A DNA stretch of 62,659 bases from Paracoccaceae bacterium (GCA_026710155.1 JAPORQ010000053.1:1-62659), one strand, 5' to 3'; shown: positions 26,974-37,628, numbered from the stretch's first letter. A program made the numbers and translations. Notes: generated by a model from the letters alone, not told the origin.

Positions 26974-28023
26974 TCAGAATCCTGCCTTGATCAATTCGAA
27001 TTCGGCAATCATTTGTTCACGAATCGTATGATTCATGGGCTTTTGGGCCAAGACAGGCACATCGATTGGTCCCAATCCCATTTCGACCAGGATTTCGGAA
27101 CCCAACTTGTCCATTTCTGCCTGATTGCCATGACCATAACCCCATTCATTGACAATGTATTCCACTGACCTTGGTTCAAACCAGGCATTGAAAAAATCGT
27201 AGACCTTGGAATCGTCATTGGGACTGTTGGCCAAATCAACATATCCACAAAACCAGGTTGACGAACCTTCCTCTGTCAGTCGGTTCATTCTCACATCATG
27301 ACCTTCCGATTGCATGACCACAGGGATTTCGTTCCAAGCCCAGGCAATAAGCACTTCTCCACTGGCCATGAGCTGTGACAGCCCCGCACCATCCTGCCAA
27401 TAATCCCTGATATTCTTGTGGGCTTCCCTCAACCAGGCCGAGGCCTTTTCCAGATCCGACTCGGTAACCAATGTCCAGTCAGATACGCCGGTTGCCAGAT
27501 AAGCCAGGGCATAGGCATCGTCAACATTATCTGCGATGGAGATTTTTCCGGCATATTTGGGATCGACAAAAACCTGAAGACTTTGTACATCCTCTTCGGG
27601 AACGAGGTCAGCACGATAGGCCAAAGCAGTTGTTCCCCAGTCGGCTGGCAGCAGGTAATACTCCCCATCAATCTTGAAGGCCTCCTTCATGGTTTCATTG
27701 ACCTGACCCCAACGTTCGATCCTGTCAATCTGCAATGGATCAAGCAAGCCTGCCTCATGCCATTTTGACACCGATTGGGAACAGGGGTGGGAGATATCCG
27801 CTTCAAACCCTACTCTAAGCTTTTGAAAGGCTTCCTCTTCTTCACCAAAAAACGAAAAGGTTGGTTCGTCTCCATGTTGCTCGATGTAGCCCTGATAAAA
27901 CCCAGGATCATTGTAAGCCGACCAGTCTAGTATAATCAGTTCCTCGTCAGCAGCATGGGTTGAAGTGGCCCCAAGCCAAAATCCTCCAAACAAACCAACT
28001 GAAACCAAAAACAGAGTTCGCAT
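26974..28023 (-). CDS. potD: Periplasmic substrate-binding protein of the Pot-type transporter
   Basis: 349 residues with a signal peptide (about 1-24, cleavage near THA/ADEE). A PotD-type solute-binding domain begins LIILDWSAYNDPGFYQ and contains the hinge and pocket segments ISHPCSQSVSKWHEAGLLDPL, YLLPADWGTTALAYR and LIAWAWNEIP. Acidic pocket residues would suit a polyamine, but related proteins bind other amines or opines, so the ligand is open. AAGGAG lies seven bases before the ATG. First gene of the operon. Confidence 0.9.
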   Translation of the reverse strand: MRTLFLVSVGLFGGFWLGATSTHAADEELIILDWSAYNDPGFYQGYIEQHGDEPTFSFFGEEEEAFQKLRVGFEADISHPCSQSVSKWHEAGLLDPLQIDRIERWGQVNETMKEAFKIDGEYYLLPADWGTTALAYRADLVPEEDVQSLQVFVDPKYAGKISIADNVDDAYALAYLATGVSDWTLVTESDLEKASAWLREAHKNIRDYWQDGAGLSQLMASGEVLIAWAWNEIPVVMQSEGHDVRMNRLTEEGSSTWFCGYVDLANSPNDDSKVYDFFNAWFEPRSVEYIVNEWGYGHGNQAEMDKLGSEILVEMGLGPIDVPVLAQKPMNHTIREQMIAEFELIKAGF

Positions 28024-29114
<1,091 letters not shown>

Positions 29115-29156
29115 ATGAAACAGACCATTCCACATGAAATAAAGATCGCTTGATCA

Positions 29157-30596
29157 ATGCAGAACTGGACCAATAACAAAACATCAAATATGGTCGATGG
29201 ATCGAAGGTCCATGAATATACTGTCTCTGAAATTTCCCGGGAAATAAACCGGACTATGGAACGGGGATTTCCAATGGTGCGTGTCAAGGGTGAGGTATCC
29301 GACCTGTACCGTTCACCAGGAGGTCATCTGTATTTTACCCTCAAGGAACATAATCACGCCCTGTCCGCAATCATGTGGTCCTCTACGTCCAACAGGCTGG
29401 GCAACAAACTGGGAAGTATCCTCAAGGAGGGAAGTGAAATCAGTGTCCTGGGAAAGGTAACGACCTTTTCGGGGACTTCCCGCTATCAAATTATGGTCAA
29501 TGACCTCGATTTTGCGGGTGAGGGTGCCATTCTTGCCAAAATCGAGGAATTGCGCAACAGATTGACCCAGGAGGGTGTTTTTGCACGGCAGAATGAGAAG
29601 GAACTGCCTTTATTCCCCAGGACCATAGGTGTGGTCACTTCGCCAACGGGTTCTGTCATCAGGGATATTCTCCATCGATTGAATGAGAGGTTTCCACGTC
29701 AAGTTATTGTCTGGCCGGTTGCCGTGCAAGGTGATAATTGTCCTCCCGAGGTGGTGCAAGCAGTCAATGGTTTCAATGCCCTCCTGCCAAATGGTGAAAT
29801 ACCCCGACCAGATTTGATCATTGTTGCAAGGGGAGGTGGTTCGTTTTCGGATTTGGTTGGATTCAACGATGAAAATGTTGTTCGGGCCGTAGCTCTAAGC
29901 GAGATTCCGGTGATTTCGGCAGTGGGTCATGAAACAGATCATACCCTCATTGATTTGGCAGCCAACAAAAGAGCCCCAACCCCTACTGCAGCAGCAGAAT
30001 TCGCTGTCCGGGTCAGGGTCGAATTGGCAGGGGGGATCAAAAACCTGGAAAACAGGATATCGGAAGGATCAAGGATTGCTTTTCAAAATAAAAGGCAAAG
30101 AATCTCCGATGTTGCAAAGAGGCTTCCGGTCAAGGAGAATCTATTTCAATTTCGTGACCAGCAATTGGATGGCATGTACCTGCGATTACCCCGTGCCTTG
30201 AGATCGAATATTCAGCATAAGGCAACGAATCTGTCGGAATGTGGCGCCAGACTTGCGGTTCCAAGGGTCTTATTCGAATCCAAATACAAATTTCAAGCAT
30301 TGGACAGGGGACTTTCATCTACTGATCTTAATTCAAGAGTCGCCTTTTCCGAAAAGCGTCTTGCAGCAGCGGGATTGCAGCTGGAAAAATACATCAAGGC
30401 ATACATGAAGGGCAGGAAACTTGGTGTAAAATCCTTGAAGCGAATCATTGAGGGGGTTGGATACAAGAATACTCTCAAACGCGGATTTGCCGTCGTCAGG
30501 CAAAACAACATTGCAATAACCAGCAAGGAAGATTTTCAAATGGGTAAGGATGTCGAGGTTGAGTGGAGTGATGGAAAAGTTAAATTACCTTCCTAG
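29157..30596 (+). CDS. xseA: Exodeoxyribonuclease VII large subunit
   Basis: Catalytic subunit of the single-strand-specific exonuclease VII. 479 residues: an N-terminal OB fold (EYTVSEISREINRTMERGFPMVRVKGEV), then the catalytic domain with GVVTSPTGSVIRDIL, RGGGSFSDLVGFNDE and SAVGHETDHTLIDLAANKRAPTPTAAAE, and a helical C-terminal arm. ATG 29157 is used; ATG 29190 is possible. No clear ribosome site precedes either. The small subunit xseB is not in the window. Confidence 0.94.
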   Translation: MQNWTNNKTSNMVDGSKVHEYTVSEISREINRTMERGFPMVRVKGEVSDLYRSPGGHLYFTLKEHNHALSAIMWSSTSNRLGNKLGSILKEGSEISVLGKVTTFSGTSRYQIMVNDLDFAGEGAILAKIEELRNRLTQEGVFARQNEKELPLFPRTIGVVTSPTGSVIRDILHRLNERFPRQVIVWPVAVQGDNCPPEVVQAVNGFNALLPNGEIPRPDLIIVARGGGSFSDLVGFNDENVVRAVALSEIPVISAVGHETDHTLIDLAANKRAPTPTAAAEFAVRVRVELAGGIKNLENRISEGSRIAFQNKRQRISDVAKRLPVKENLFQFRDQQLDGMYLRLPRALRSNIQHKATNLSECGARLAVPRVLFESKYKFQALDRGLSSTDLNSRVAFSEKRLAAAGLQLEKYIKAYMKGRKLGVKSLKRIIEGVGYKNTLKRGFAVVRQNNIAITSKEDFQMGKDVEVEWSDGKVKLPS

Positions 30597-30664
30597 ACGA
30601 TTGTTCTTTTTGATTAATCTGAAAAAATGTTCATCGGTAAATTGTTTTTATAGTCGGTAATTAT

Positions 30665-32353
30665 ATGGCAGAACATCCAAAGGGCGTATGGAAATCAGGC
30701 AAGGGCAAGGGTAGAAAAACCCCAAAAGGCCGTCAGGTTAAGGATGAAGCCCTGAATGAAATCCAGGAGTTGTTGGAAACTGCTTCCTTGGAGAAGTCAA
30801 TGTTGATTGAGTATCTCCACATCATTCAGGATCGATACGGTTATTTGTCTGCTGCGCATCTGAGGGCCTTGGCATCATTGATGAATCTCGCCCAGGTTGA
30901 AGTATATGAAGTTGCCACCTTTTATGCCCATCTGGATATCGTCAAGGAAGGTGATGAACCACCGCCGGAAATTACAGTTCGAGTTTGTGATTCCCTTTCT
31001 TGCGAGCTGGCTGGTGCCCAGACCTTGATGCAGTATCTGAAAGAGGGAACTGATCCAAAAAGGGTAAGGGTAATAAGAGCACCCTGCATGGGGCGTTGTG
31101 ATACGGCACCTGTACTTGAAGTGGGGCACAAACATGTTGACGAGGCTACGTTGGAAAAGACCAGAAAGGTTATTGACGAAAGGGATTTTCATCCCGAGAT
31201 TCCAGATTATCCGGATTTGAAAAGTTACCTGAATGAAGGAGGATATCAAACCCTTGAATCATGCCATCGGGATTTGCTTACCAGAGATGAAGTTGAGGAA
31301 TTGGTCTTGTCTTCAGGCCTTAGGGGCTTTGGGGGAGCCGGATTTCCATCGGGTCGAAAATGGTCCTTTGTCAGAAAGGAAAACAAACCACGATTAATGG
31401 CGGTCAATGCTGACGAAGGTGAGCCGGGAACATTCAAGGATCGGTATTATCTTGAAAGGTATCCTCATCACTTTCTGGAGGGGATGTTGATAGCTGCCTG
31501 GGTCGTCGAGGCAGCAAAGGTCTATATCTACCTTCGTGACGAATATCCTGCATCAAGGGAAATTTTGCTGAAGGAAATAGGCAAACTGGAAAACAAGGGT
31601 ATTGTGCCGGAAGGATATATTGAACTTCGTAGAGGTGCCGGTGCCTATATCTGTGGTGAAGAAAGTGCCATGATTGAAAGTATCGAGGGGAAGAGGGGAT
31701 TGCCGAGACACCGACCTCCCTATGTCGCCCAGGTAGGCTTGTTCAACAAGCCAACACTTGTTCATAATGTAGAGACGCTTTACTGGGTTCAAAGGATTTG
31801 CAAGGAGGGTCCAGAGATTTTCACATCCATTGAGCGGAATGGTCGCAAGGGCCTAAGAAGCTATTCCGTATCAGGGCGTGTTGCCCAACCGGGTGTATAC
31901 ATTTTACCTGCAGGTTCGACCATAGCTGACATTATCGAGGCTGCAGGTGGCATGGCCGAGGGGCATGAATTCAAGGCCTATCAACCAGGAGGACCTTCAT
32001 CAGGTGTCCTACCAGCATCCCTGGACAAAATACCATTGGATTTTGATACCTTGCAACCTTACGGAACCTTTATCGGCTCAGCTGCAGTTGTGGTTCTTTC
32101 CCAGAACGATAGGGCAAGGGATGCTGCTTTGAACATGCTTAGATTCTTTGAAGATGAAAGTTGTGGTCAATGTACACCTTGCAGGGTTGGCTGTGAGAAA
32201 GCAGTAAAGTTGATGCAGGACAGTAAATGGGATTTTCCACTACTTGAAGATTTATGTGAAGTTATGGCCGATGCTTCAATTTGTGGTTTGGGTCAGGCTG
32301 CGCCCAATCCCATTCTATTGACGATGAAACACTTTCCCGAGGAGGTTTCCTGA
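30665..32353 (+). CDS. NuoE-NuoF fusion, likely NAD-dependent formate dehydrogenase beta-type subunit
   Basis: 562-residue diaphorase-type protein. The first about 170 residues are NuoE-like, with a thioredoxin-fold 2Fe-2S site (VCDSLSC and APCMGRCDTAPV). The rest is NuoF-like: GGAGFPSGRKW (FMN/NADH), NADEGEPGTFKDR, GAGAYICGEESAMIESIEG, and CGQCTPCRVGCEKAV (4Fe-4S). A single fused chain is not the respiratory complex I arrangement. It suits the NAD-reducing arm of a soluble formate dehydrogenase or similar enzyme. No catalytic alpha subunit, chaperone or other Nuo gene is adjacent; ftsY follows. Formate is a plausible product of the sarcosine-derived formaldehyde, which makes the formate role attractive but unproven. 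Confidence 0.83.
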   Translation: MAEHPKGVWKSGKGKGRKTPKGRQVKDEALNEIQELLETASLEKSMLIEYLHIIQDRYGYLSAAHLRALASLMNLAQVEVYEVATFYAHLDIVKEGDEPPPEITVRVCDSLSCELAGAQTLMQYLKEGTDPKRVRVIRAPCMGRCDTAPVLEVGHKHVDEATLEKTRKVIDERDFHPEIPDYPDLKSYLNEGGYQTLESCHRDLLTRDEVEELVLSSGLRGFGGAGFPSGRKWSFVRKENKPRLMAVNADEGEPGTFKDRYYLERYPHHFLEGMLIAAWVVEAAKVYIYLRDEYPASREILLKEIGKLENKGIVPEGYIELRRGAGAYICGEESAMIESIEGKRGLPRHRPPYVAQVGLFNKPTLVHNVETLYWVQRICKEGPEIFTSIERNGRKGLRSYSVSGRVAQPGVYILPAGSTIADIIEAAGGMAEGHEFKAYQPGGPSSGVLPASLDKIPLDFDTLQPYGTFIGSAAVVVLSQNDRARDAALNMLRFFEDESCGQCTPCRVGCEKAVKLMQDSKWDFPLLEDLCEVMADASICGLGQAAPNPILLTMKHFPEEVS

Positions 32354-32454
32354 ATCAACAGTATATTGCTGATCGGATTTCTCTTGATGAAAGGGAAATG
32401 AACCATTCCATGACAATTTAATGGTCAACAAAGATTAAGATTATTGGAATCCAA

Positions 32455-33492
32455 ATGTCCTTTTTCTCGAAGTTAAAATCAAGATTGACTAAATCCACTT
32501 CCAAGTTGGAACAGGGATTGGAGGATTTGATAGAAGAGGGCGAGGAAGAAAATTTTTCAACTTTAGATTCAAGCAATCCCTTGGACAGGGAGAATGGTGA
32601 CAAGCAACAATCTGGATTGTTTGGTAAAATTTTCAGTGGTGGTGGCGATGGAGTCCCCCGACGGCGACTGGATGATGAAATGCTCGAAAGTCTGGAGGAA
32701 CTGTTGATTGTATCGGATATGGGCTACGATACATCAATTCGCATTTCTTCCAGCATCGCTCAGAACCATATGGGACAGAGACTATCCACACAACGACTAA
32801 AAACCCTGTTGTCCGGTGAAATCACCAGCATTCTCGAACCTGTTGCCAAACCTATCCCCCTATTTTCAGCCAAACCTCAGGTCATATTGATTGCCGGTGT
32901 CAATGGGTCGGGCAAGACCACCACCATTGGCAAGCTTTCCAGCCAGTTCAAGGAAGCTGGCAAGGATATTGTCATTGCGGCTTGTGATACCTTTCGCGCA
33001 GCTGCTGTGGAGCAACTTGAAATTTGGGGAAAAAGGGTTGGGGTTCCTGTTCTAAAGGCCTCCAACAATTCAGATCCGGCTGCACTAGCGTACAAGGCCT
33101 ATACTCTTGCCAAGGAGGAAGCCAAGGATTTACTGATCATTGATACGGCCGGCAGATTACAAAACAGGACGGACTTGATGGAGGAACTTGCAAAGATTGT
33201 CAGAGTGATCAAGAAAATTGACAGTGAAGCACCCCACAACACGCTTCTGGTACTCGATGCCACAACAGGACAAAACGCCATATCCCAAGTTGAGGTATTC
33301 AGGAAGATGGTTGATATATCCGGTTTGGTCATGACCAAGCTAGATGGTACTGCCAAGGGAGGTATACTTGTTGCTCTCGCCTCCAAATTCGGTTTACCAA
33401 TTCATGCCATAGGAATAGGTGAAGGCATTGACGACCTTTCACCCTTTGACCCAGAAGATTTTGCAAGCGTACTGACCGGTTTAGATAGGTAA
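32455..33492 (+). CDS. ftsY: Signal recognition particle receptor FtsY
   Basis: SRP-receptor GTPase targeting nascent membrane proteins to SecYEG. 345 residues: an acidic N-terminal A domain (EEGEEENFSTL), the N helical bundle (MLESLEELLIVSDMGYDTSIRI), and the G domain with GVNGSGKTTTIGKL (P-loop), AACDTFRAAAVEQL, DTAGRLQNRTDL, TKLDGTAKGG and GIGEGIDDLSPFDPEDF. GGA lies seven bases before the ATG. yciB normally follows in Alphaproteobacteria; here a toxin-antitoxin module lies in between. Confidence 0.96.
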   Translation: MSFFSKLKSRLTKSTSKLEQGLEDLIEEGEEENFSTLDSSNPLDRENGDKQQSGLFGKIFSGGGDGVPRRRLDDEMLESLEELLIVSDMGYDTSIRISSSIAQNHMGQRLSTQRLKTLLSGEITSILEPVAKPIPLFSAKPQVILIAGVNGSGKTTTIGKLSSQFKEAGKDIVIAACDTFRAAAVEQLEIWGKRVGVPVLKASNNSDPAALAYKAYTLAKEEAKDLLIIDTAGRLQNRTDLMEELAKIVRVIKKIDSEAPHNTLLVLDATTGQNAISQVEVFRKMVDISGLVMTKLDGTAKGGILVALASKFGLPIHAIGIGEGIDDLSPFDPEDFASVLTGLDR

Positions 33493-33820
33493 AAGGGCTT
33501 TTCGCTTTATTTTCCATAGTGCGAATATCTTAACCTTCCACATAATTTTTGGGTCCATAGGTTTTAGGATTCATCATTCTTATCAGGTATTGCAATAGTT
33601 TTGGTAAGCATAAAAAAATCTCCAGTACTGTAGGTTGTCTCCTAACAAATCATCCCTTGGATTACCCGTTTTTTTAATGATAAAGTTGTTGTCGACTGGC
33701 TTAGTCCCGTCACGGAATCCTGTCTCTTTCGTCACTGATCAAAGCTTGATTATCAATCAGACCGATGCCACCCCTTCCAAAAAAGATTTGGAATAAAATA
33801 GAAAATTTGCATTACACTGC
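33493..33820. other. Gap between ftsY and the dinJ-yafQ module
   Basis: About 330 AT-rich bases. I see no gene, no RNA and no clear terminator hairpin after ftsY. Confidence 0.5.
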
Positions 33821-34101
33821 CTATCCGAACAGTTCGCTATGTGACCCAAGGCGAACGAGGATTAAGGTGTCGTCATCAGTTTTTAGATAAATTAACAAAA
33901 GATCAGGTTTAATACGACATTCGCGGTAGCCCTTCGCTCACCTGTCAAGGCATGATCTCGATAACAAGGATTAAGCAAACGGTCTGCAACAAGTGCATCA
34001 AAAATGGTCAACAAATCGTTATTAAGTGTACTGCGATGTCGGCCTTTGGCTTCGCGTTTATAATCATGTCTGAATGATGCGGGACATTTAATTCTCCGCA
34101 T
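33821..34101 (-). pseudogene. yafQ: YafQ-like toxin with a frameshift
   Basis: RelE-superfamily mRNA interferase. The first frame runs RRIKCPASFRHDYKREAKGRH to RLLNPCYRDHALTGE. After a shift near 33935 the conserved end continues in another frame: CRIKPDLLLIYLKTDDDTLIL and RLGSHSELFG, ending in TAG at 33821. Total length would be about 93 residues, as in YafQ. The C-terminal half carries the catalytic residues, so a true frameshift inactivates the toxin while sparing the antitoxin. The start overlaps the dinJ stop. Confidence 0.75.
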
Positions 34102-34336
34102 TCAGATCAGCCATCAAATCATCCACAGAATCAAAAGCATCAATATTTCCAGCTTCAATTTCTACCAATGCAATTCGGCTACTATGGCTGGGCACCTTGA
34201 TTTCAAAAGGCATCCGATGTTCGTCAGCAATGCGCAGCATAAGCAAACGAATTGCATCAGATAAGGTTAGTCCCATCGCGTTAAGTGCTTCGCTTGCACG
34301 CTGTTTTGTCACTTTATCTATAACGGGCGCGAACAT
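34088..34336 (-). CDS. dinJ: RelB/DinJ-family antitoxin
   Basis: 82 residues: an N-terminal ribbon-helix-helix region (APVIDKVTKQRASEALNAMGLTLSDAIRLLMLRIADE) and a C-terminal toxin-wrapping tail (SVDDLMADLNAEN). Typical length and layout for DinJ. Its 3' end overlaps the yafQ start by 14 bases. A 6-bp perfect dyad about 50 bases upstream may be its operator. It is intact although the toxin is not. Confidence 0.85.
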   Translation of the reverse strand: MFAPVIDKVTKQRASEALNAMGLTLSDAIRLLMLRIADEHRMPFEIKVPSHSSRIALVEIEAGNIDAFDSVDDLMADLNAEN

Positions 34337-34386
34337 AGGTATCAGCTATAGACATTGTCGAACTCCAGAAAATATCTGCTAAATAT

Positions 34387-34405
34387 GTAGTCGCAAATTG
34401 ACTAC
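34387..34405. promoter_or_regulatory. Candidate DinJ operator (inverted repeat)
   Basis: GTAGTC, seven bases, GACTAC: a perfect dyad 51 bases upstream of the dinJ start. RelB/DinJ antitoxins repress their own operon through such repeats. Position and symmetry are the only evidence. Confidence 0.4.
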
Positions 34406-34874
34406 AAATCAGGTAAGAAAATCCAAAGAGCATTGATACCTTCATCTCTATGGAATAATCAACCAAGTAAAAAAAACATTCTGTCACTTGCAGAAAAAGC
34501 TAGTGTTCTTCCTGCTATTGTTGCAGGTTGTATCCGCCATGAAAAAAGATTATAAACTCATCACGCAATTCATGGAAAAGGTGAATCCAGAGATTTTCTA
34601 TTGGCATTTTGTTGAGACCAAAACACGGACCATCCAAAGACAATTATCCATGATCCCAATTATTTTTTGTGCTTGATTGAAATCTTGTTCGTTTGAATTT
34701 GCAATCAGGGCAATTAGATTATGATCTGATAAAACTCATTGCTATTCATTAAGTATTGTAATCCTGGTTTGAGATCACATTGAATTTCTGCTTTGGAAAT
34801 AGAGCCAGTTGAGATCAATTATCTTCACAAGACCTTGATCAAGATTGGGAAATAAAAGATAGATTAGGGAAAAT
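34406..34874. other. Gap upstream of yciB
   Basis: About 470 bases. Frames at 34488-34676 (+) and in the neighbouring phase (VLPAIVAGCIRHEKR) look like fragments of lost coding DNA but match nothing I know. The yciB promoter should be near the right end. Confidence 0.4.
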
Positions 34875-35483
34875 ATGGCTGAACAGAACAGTAAACAGGG
34901 CTTGAAAATGGTTTTGGAAATTGGCCCGTTGATTCTCTTTTTTGTGGGGTATTTCCTGCTTCGGGATAAATCTATCCTTATCGGGGGAACCGAGTACGGT
35001 GGCTTCATTATGATTACCGCCTTGTTTGTACCCATTCTCATTGCCAGTACAGTTCTACTCTGGAAACTGACCGGTGAACTATCCAGAATGCAAATCATAA
35101 CCGTATTTCTGGTTATAGTATTTGGCGGCTTGACCGTCTTTCTCAATGACGAAAAATTTATCAAGATGAAACCCACAATCATCTATTTGCTCTTTACTGT
35201 AACTTTGGGCTTTGGCCTCTTGCGAAAAAAATCCTACCTGCAATCCTTGATGGGCCAAGCCTTGCCATTCACCGACAGGGGATGGGTGGTATTAACCCAA
35301 AGAACCACACTGTTTTTTCTTTTCCTAGCCATTACCAACGAGATTATTTGGCGTTTCATGTCAACTGATGCCTGGGTTACATTTAAAACCTTTGGCTTGA
35401 CAGGACTCAGTTTGGTGTTTTTTGGCAGTCAGATGTATTTTCTGAGAAAACACCTCAATATGGAAATGATTGAAGATAAATAA
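34875..35483 (+). CDS. yciB: YciB/IspZ family inner-membrane septation protein
   Basis: 202 residues with five or six transmembrane helices. Family motifs are LEIGPLILFFVGYFLL, FGGLTVFLNDEKFIKMKPTIIYLLF and ITNEIIWRFMSTDAWVTFKTFGL. The protein affects cell envelope organisation and septation in the bacteria studied. In Alphaproteobacteria it commonly follows ftsY, as here apart from the inserted dinJ-yafQ. ATG 34875 has only weak upstream pairing. Confidence 0.92.
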   Translation: MAEQNSKQGLKMVLEIGPLILFFVGYFLLRDKSILIGGTEYGGFIMITALFVPILIASTVLLWKLTGELSRMQIITVFLVIVFGGLTVFLNDEKFIKMKPTIIYLLFTVTLGFGLLRKKSYLQSLMGQALPFTDRGWVVLTQRTTLFFLFLAITNEIIWRFMSTDAWVTFKTFGLTGLSLVFFGSQMYFLRKHLNMEMIEDK

Positions 35484-35538
35484 CTCTTAATCATAAGTCC
35501 CGATGGACGTACTTGCAGCAAAGTAGTGATCGAATAGA

Positions 35539-36240
35539 TTATTTTTGCTTGAATAGCATTTTCTGGGCCTTCTTATCGTTCTGAATATTGGACCTCAATT
35601 CTGCAGCTACAGCCCTTCCGGCAATAACCGCTTCACGTGAACCGACCCTCTCAAGCCATTTGGCCATGTTGGGAAAAGAAGCAATATCCTGTTCCTGACC
35701 TTCCCAGAGTGAAGCCCAGGGCCAAATGGCCATATCGGCAATTGAATAATCTCCGGCAACGTAATCCCTGTCAGACAGACGTCGGTCAAGAACACCATAA
35801 AGCCTGCTTACCTCGTTTTTATACCTGCTTTTGGGGTAAGGCAAATCCTGGGGTGGTTCCATTGTTGGTGCATATTTGAGAAAATGATGGGCCTGTCCAG
35901 CCATGGGACCGACCCCTCCCATCTGCCACATCAACCATTGTTCCACCTCAACCTGCTCTCGTTCATTGGAACCGATGAAACGATTATGCTTTCTTCCCAG
36001 GTATTGTAGAATCGCCCCCGATTCAAAAATACTGATTTCCTTGCCTTCAGGACCATCAGGGTCAATTATTGCAGGCATTCGATTGTTCGGGGCTATTCTG
36101 AGGAAGGAAGGTTCAAACTGATCTCCCTTGCCAATATTGATCAGGTTAACGTTATATGGTAGTCCAAACTCCTCAAGGGCGATTGTTATTTTCCACCCGT
36201 TTGGAGTCGGCCAGTAGAATAATTCAATTGTGTTCGTCAT
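35539..36240 (-). CDS. Glutathione S-transferase (YfcG/Ure2-like)
   Basis: 233 residues: an N-terminal thioredoxin fold (ELFYWPTPNGWKITIALEEFGL, the cis-Pro in NNRMPAIID, and the glutathione-contact ESGAILQYL) and an all-alpha C-terminal domain with the N-capping SIADMAIWPWA. The TPNGWK pattern is typical of the YfcG group, which has disulfide-bond reductase activity with glutathione. Complements gor in glutathione metabolism but is not linked to it here. Divergent from metZ. Confidence 0.9.
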   Translation of the reverse strand: MTNTIELFYWPTPNGWKITIALEEFGLPYNVNLINIGKGDQFEPSFLRIAPNNRMPAIIDPDGPEGKEISIFESGAILQYLGRKHNRFIGSNEREQVEVEQWLMWQMGGVGPMAGQAHHFLKYAPTMEPPQDLPYPKSRYKNEVSRLYGVLDRRLSDRDYVAGDYSIADMAIWPWASLWEGQEQDIASFPNMAKWLERVGSREAVIAGRAVAAELRSNIQNDKKAQKMLFKQK

Positions 36241-36357
36241 TTCATACTCTGCATTGGATCAAGTTGTGTGCTATGAATTTTTTCATTGGGAAATGAAATC
36301 ACCAATTTTCCAACTATATTAACCACCTCAATGCAAATTTAAAACCGGTCTTTGTCA

Positions 36358-37542
36358 ATGGCAAAACAACCCTTAAAGAAACAAACACAAGCTGTCCATG
36401 GAGGCGGTGTACGCAGCCAGTTTGGTGAAACCTCCGAAGCGATTTTCCTGACCCAGGGTTTTGTATACGACAGTCCCGAACAAGCTGAAGAACGTTTTGT
36501 CGAGTCCAAGGAAAATGAATTTATCTATTCAAGGTATGGCAATCCGACCGTACGCATGTTTGAAAACCGAATGGCGCTCGTTGAAGGTCTTGAAGATGCT
36601 TTTGCCACGGCCTCGGGAATGGCTGGAGTGAATGGTGCATTGTGTTCCATCCTGTCAGCAGGAGACAAGGTGGTTTCATCAAGAGCCCTGTTTGGTTCCT
36701 GTCTTTTCATACTGGAGAATGTTCTTCCCAGGTTTGGTGTAAACGTCGAGTTTGTTGATGGAACGGATAATTCACAATGGGAGAGCAAAGTAACTCCGGA
36801 TACAAAAGCCGTATTTATTGAAACTGTTTCAAATCCAACCCTTGAGGTAATTGATTTGGACTTTGTCAGTAAACTTGCTGCAGAAAATGATTCGATTCTG
36901 ATAGCTGACAATGCACTGGCATCACCCCAGTTTTTACAGGCAGGTGTAAAAGGCGCAGACATCGTGGTTTATTCTGCAACCAAGCATATTGATGGTCAGG
37001 GAAGGTCTCTTGGGGGAATTGTAATCGGCTCAAGGGATTATATTCGCGGGCCATTCGAAGCATATCTGAAACACACGGGTGGAGCCATCAGCCCCTTCAA
37101 TGCATGGATCATGCTCAAGGGATTGGAAACACTGGAATTGCGAACGAACCGACAAGCAGATTCGTCATTGAGAATCTGTCAGGAATTGGAAGGTCATCAA
37201 AACCTTTCCAAAGTTATTTATCCACATTTGCCCAACCATCCCCAATATGCTGTGGCAAAAGGGCTTATGACCAAGGGTGGTACGGTTTTTGCAATGGATT
37301 TTGATGGCAACAAGGATGCTTCCTTCAAATTCATGAACAATCTCGAAATCGTCAGAATTTCCAACAATTTTGGCGACTCCAAGAGTTTGGTGACTCATCC
37401 GGCAACCACAACCCATCAGAGATTGTCCGAAGAACAACGTGCAAGATTGGGTATTACGGATGGCTTGGTTCGGGTTTCGGTTGGATTGGAAAATCCCGAT
37501 GACTTGCTGGAGGACCTGGTTTCTGCTGTCAATTCCTTATAA
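36358..37542 (+). CDS. metZ: O-succinylhomoserine sulfhydrylase
   Basis: PLP enzyme (Cys/Met metabolism family) forming homocysteine directly from activated homoserine and sulfide. Family motifs: YSRYGNPTVRMFENRMALVEG, ATASGMAGV, ETVSNPTLEVIDL, the PLP lysine in SATKHIDGQGR, and the C-terminal VTHPATTTHQRL. Closest in pattern to MetZ rather than MetB or MetY, and its length of 394 residues fits. ATG 36358 is used; a TTG two codons upstream is also in frame. I looked for a SAM-II riboswitch upstream and found none. Confidence 0.9.
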   Translation: MAKQPLKKQTQAVHGGGVRSQFGETSEAIFLTQGFVYDSPEQAEERFVESKENEFIYSRYGNPTVRMFENRMALVEGLEDAFATASGMAGVNGALCSILSAGDKVVSSRALFGSCLFILENVLPRFGVNVEFVDGTDNSQWESKVTPDTKAVFIETVSNPTLEVIDLDFVSKLAAENDSILIADNALASPQFLQAGVKGADIVVYSATKHIDGQGRSLGGIVIGSRDYIRGPFEAYLKHTGGAISPFNAWIMLKGLETLELRTNRQADSSLRICQELEGHQNLSKVIYPHLPNHPQYAVAKGLMTKGGTVFAMDFDGNKDASFKFMNNLEIVRISNNFGDSKSLVTHPATTTHQRLSEEQRARLGITDGLVRVSVGLENPDDLLEDLVSAVNSL

Positions 37543-37628
37543 TCGGGCGCATTTGACCATTTGGTGATATTTTCAAACAATCATGAAGGGAAATAGGCCA
37601 GGTTCGCGGTAGAGAAGTATATACCTTC

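Noticed and set aside
30665-32353. Respiratory complex I subunits NuoE and NuoF
   Set aside because: The two are fused in one chain and no other nuo gene is nearby, which fits a soluble dehydrogenase better.
34488-34676. 62-codon plus-strand frame with a hydrophobic start
   Set aside because: Looks like a signal sequence but continues into low-complexity residues, and the neighbouring frame is equally plausible; not supportable as a gene.
36241-36357. Possible SAM-II riboswitch before metZ
   Set aside because: The conserved core and pseudoknot bases of SAM-II are not present.
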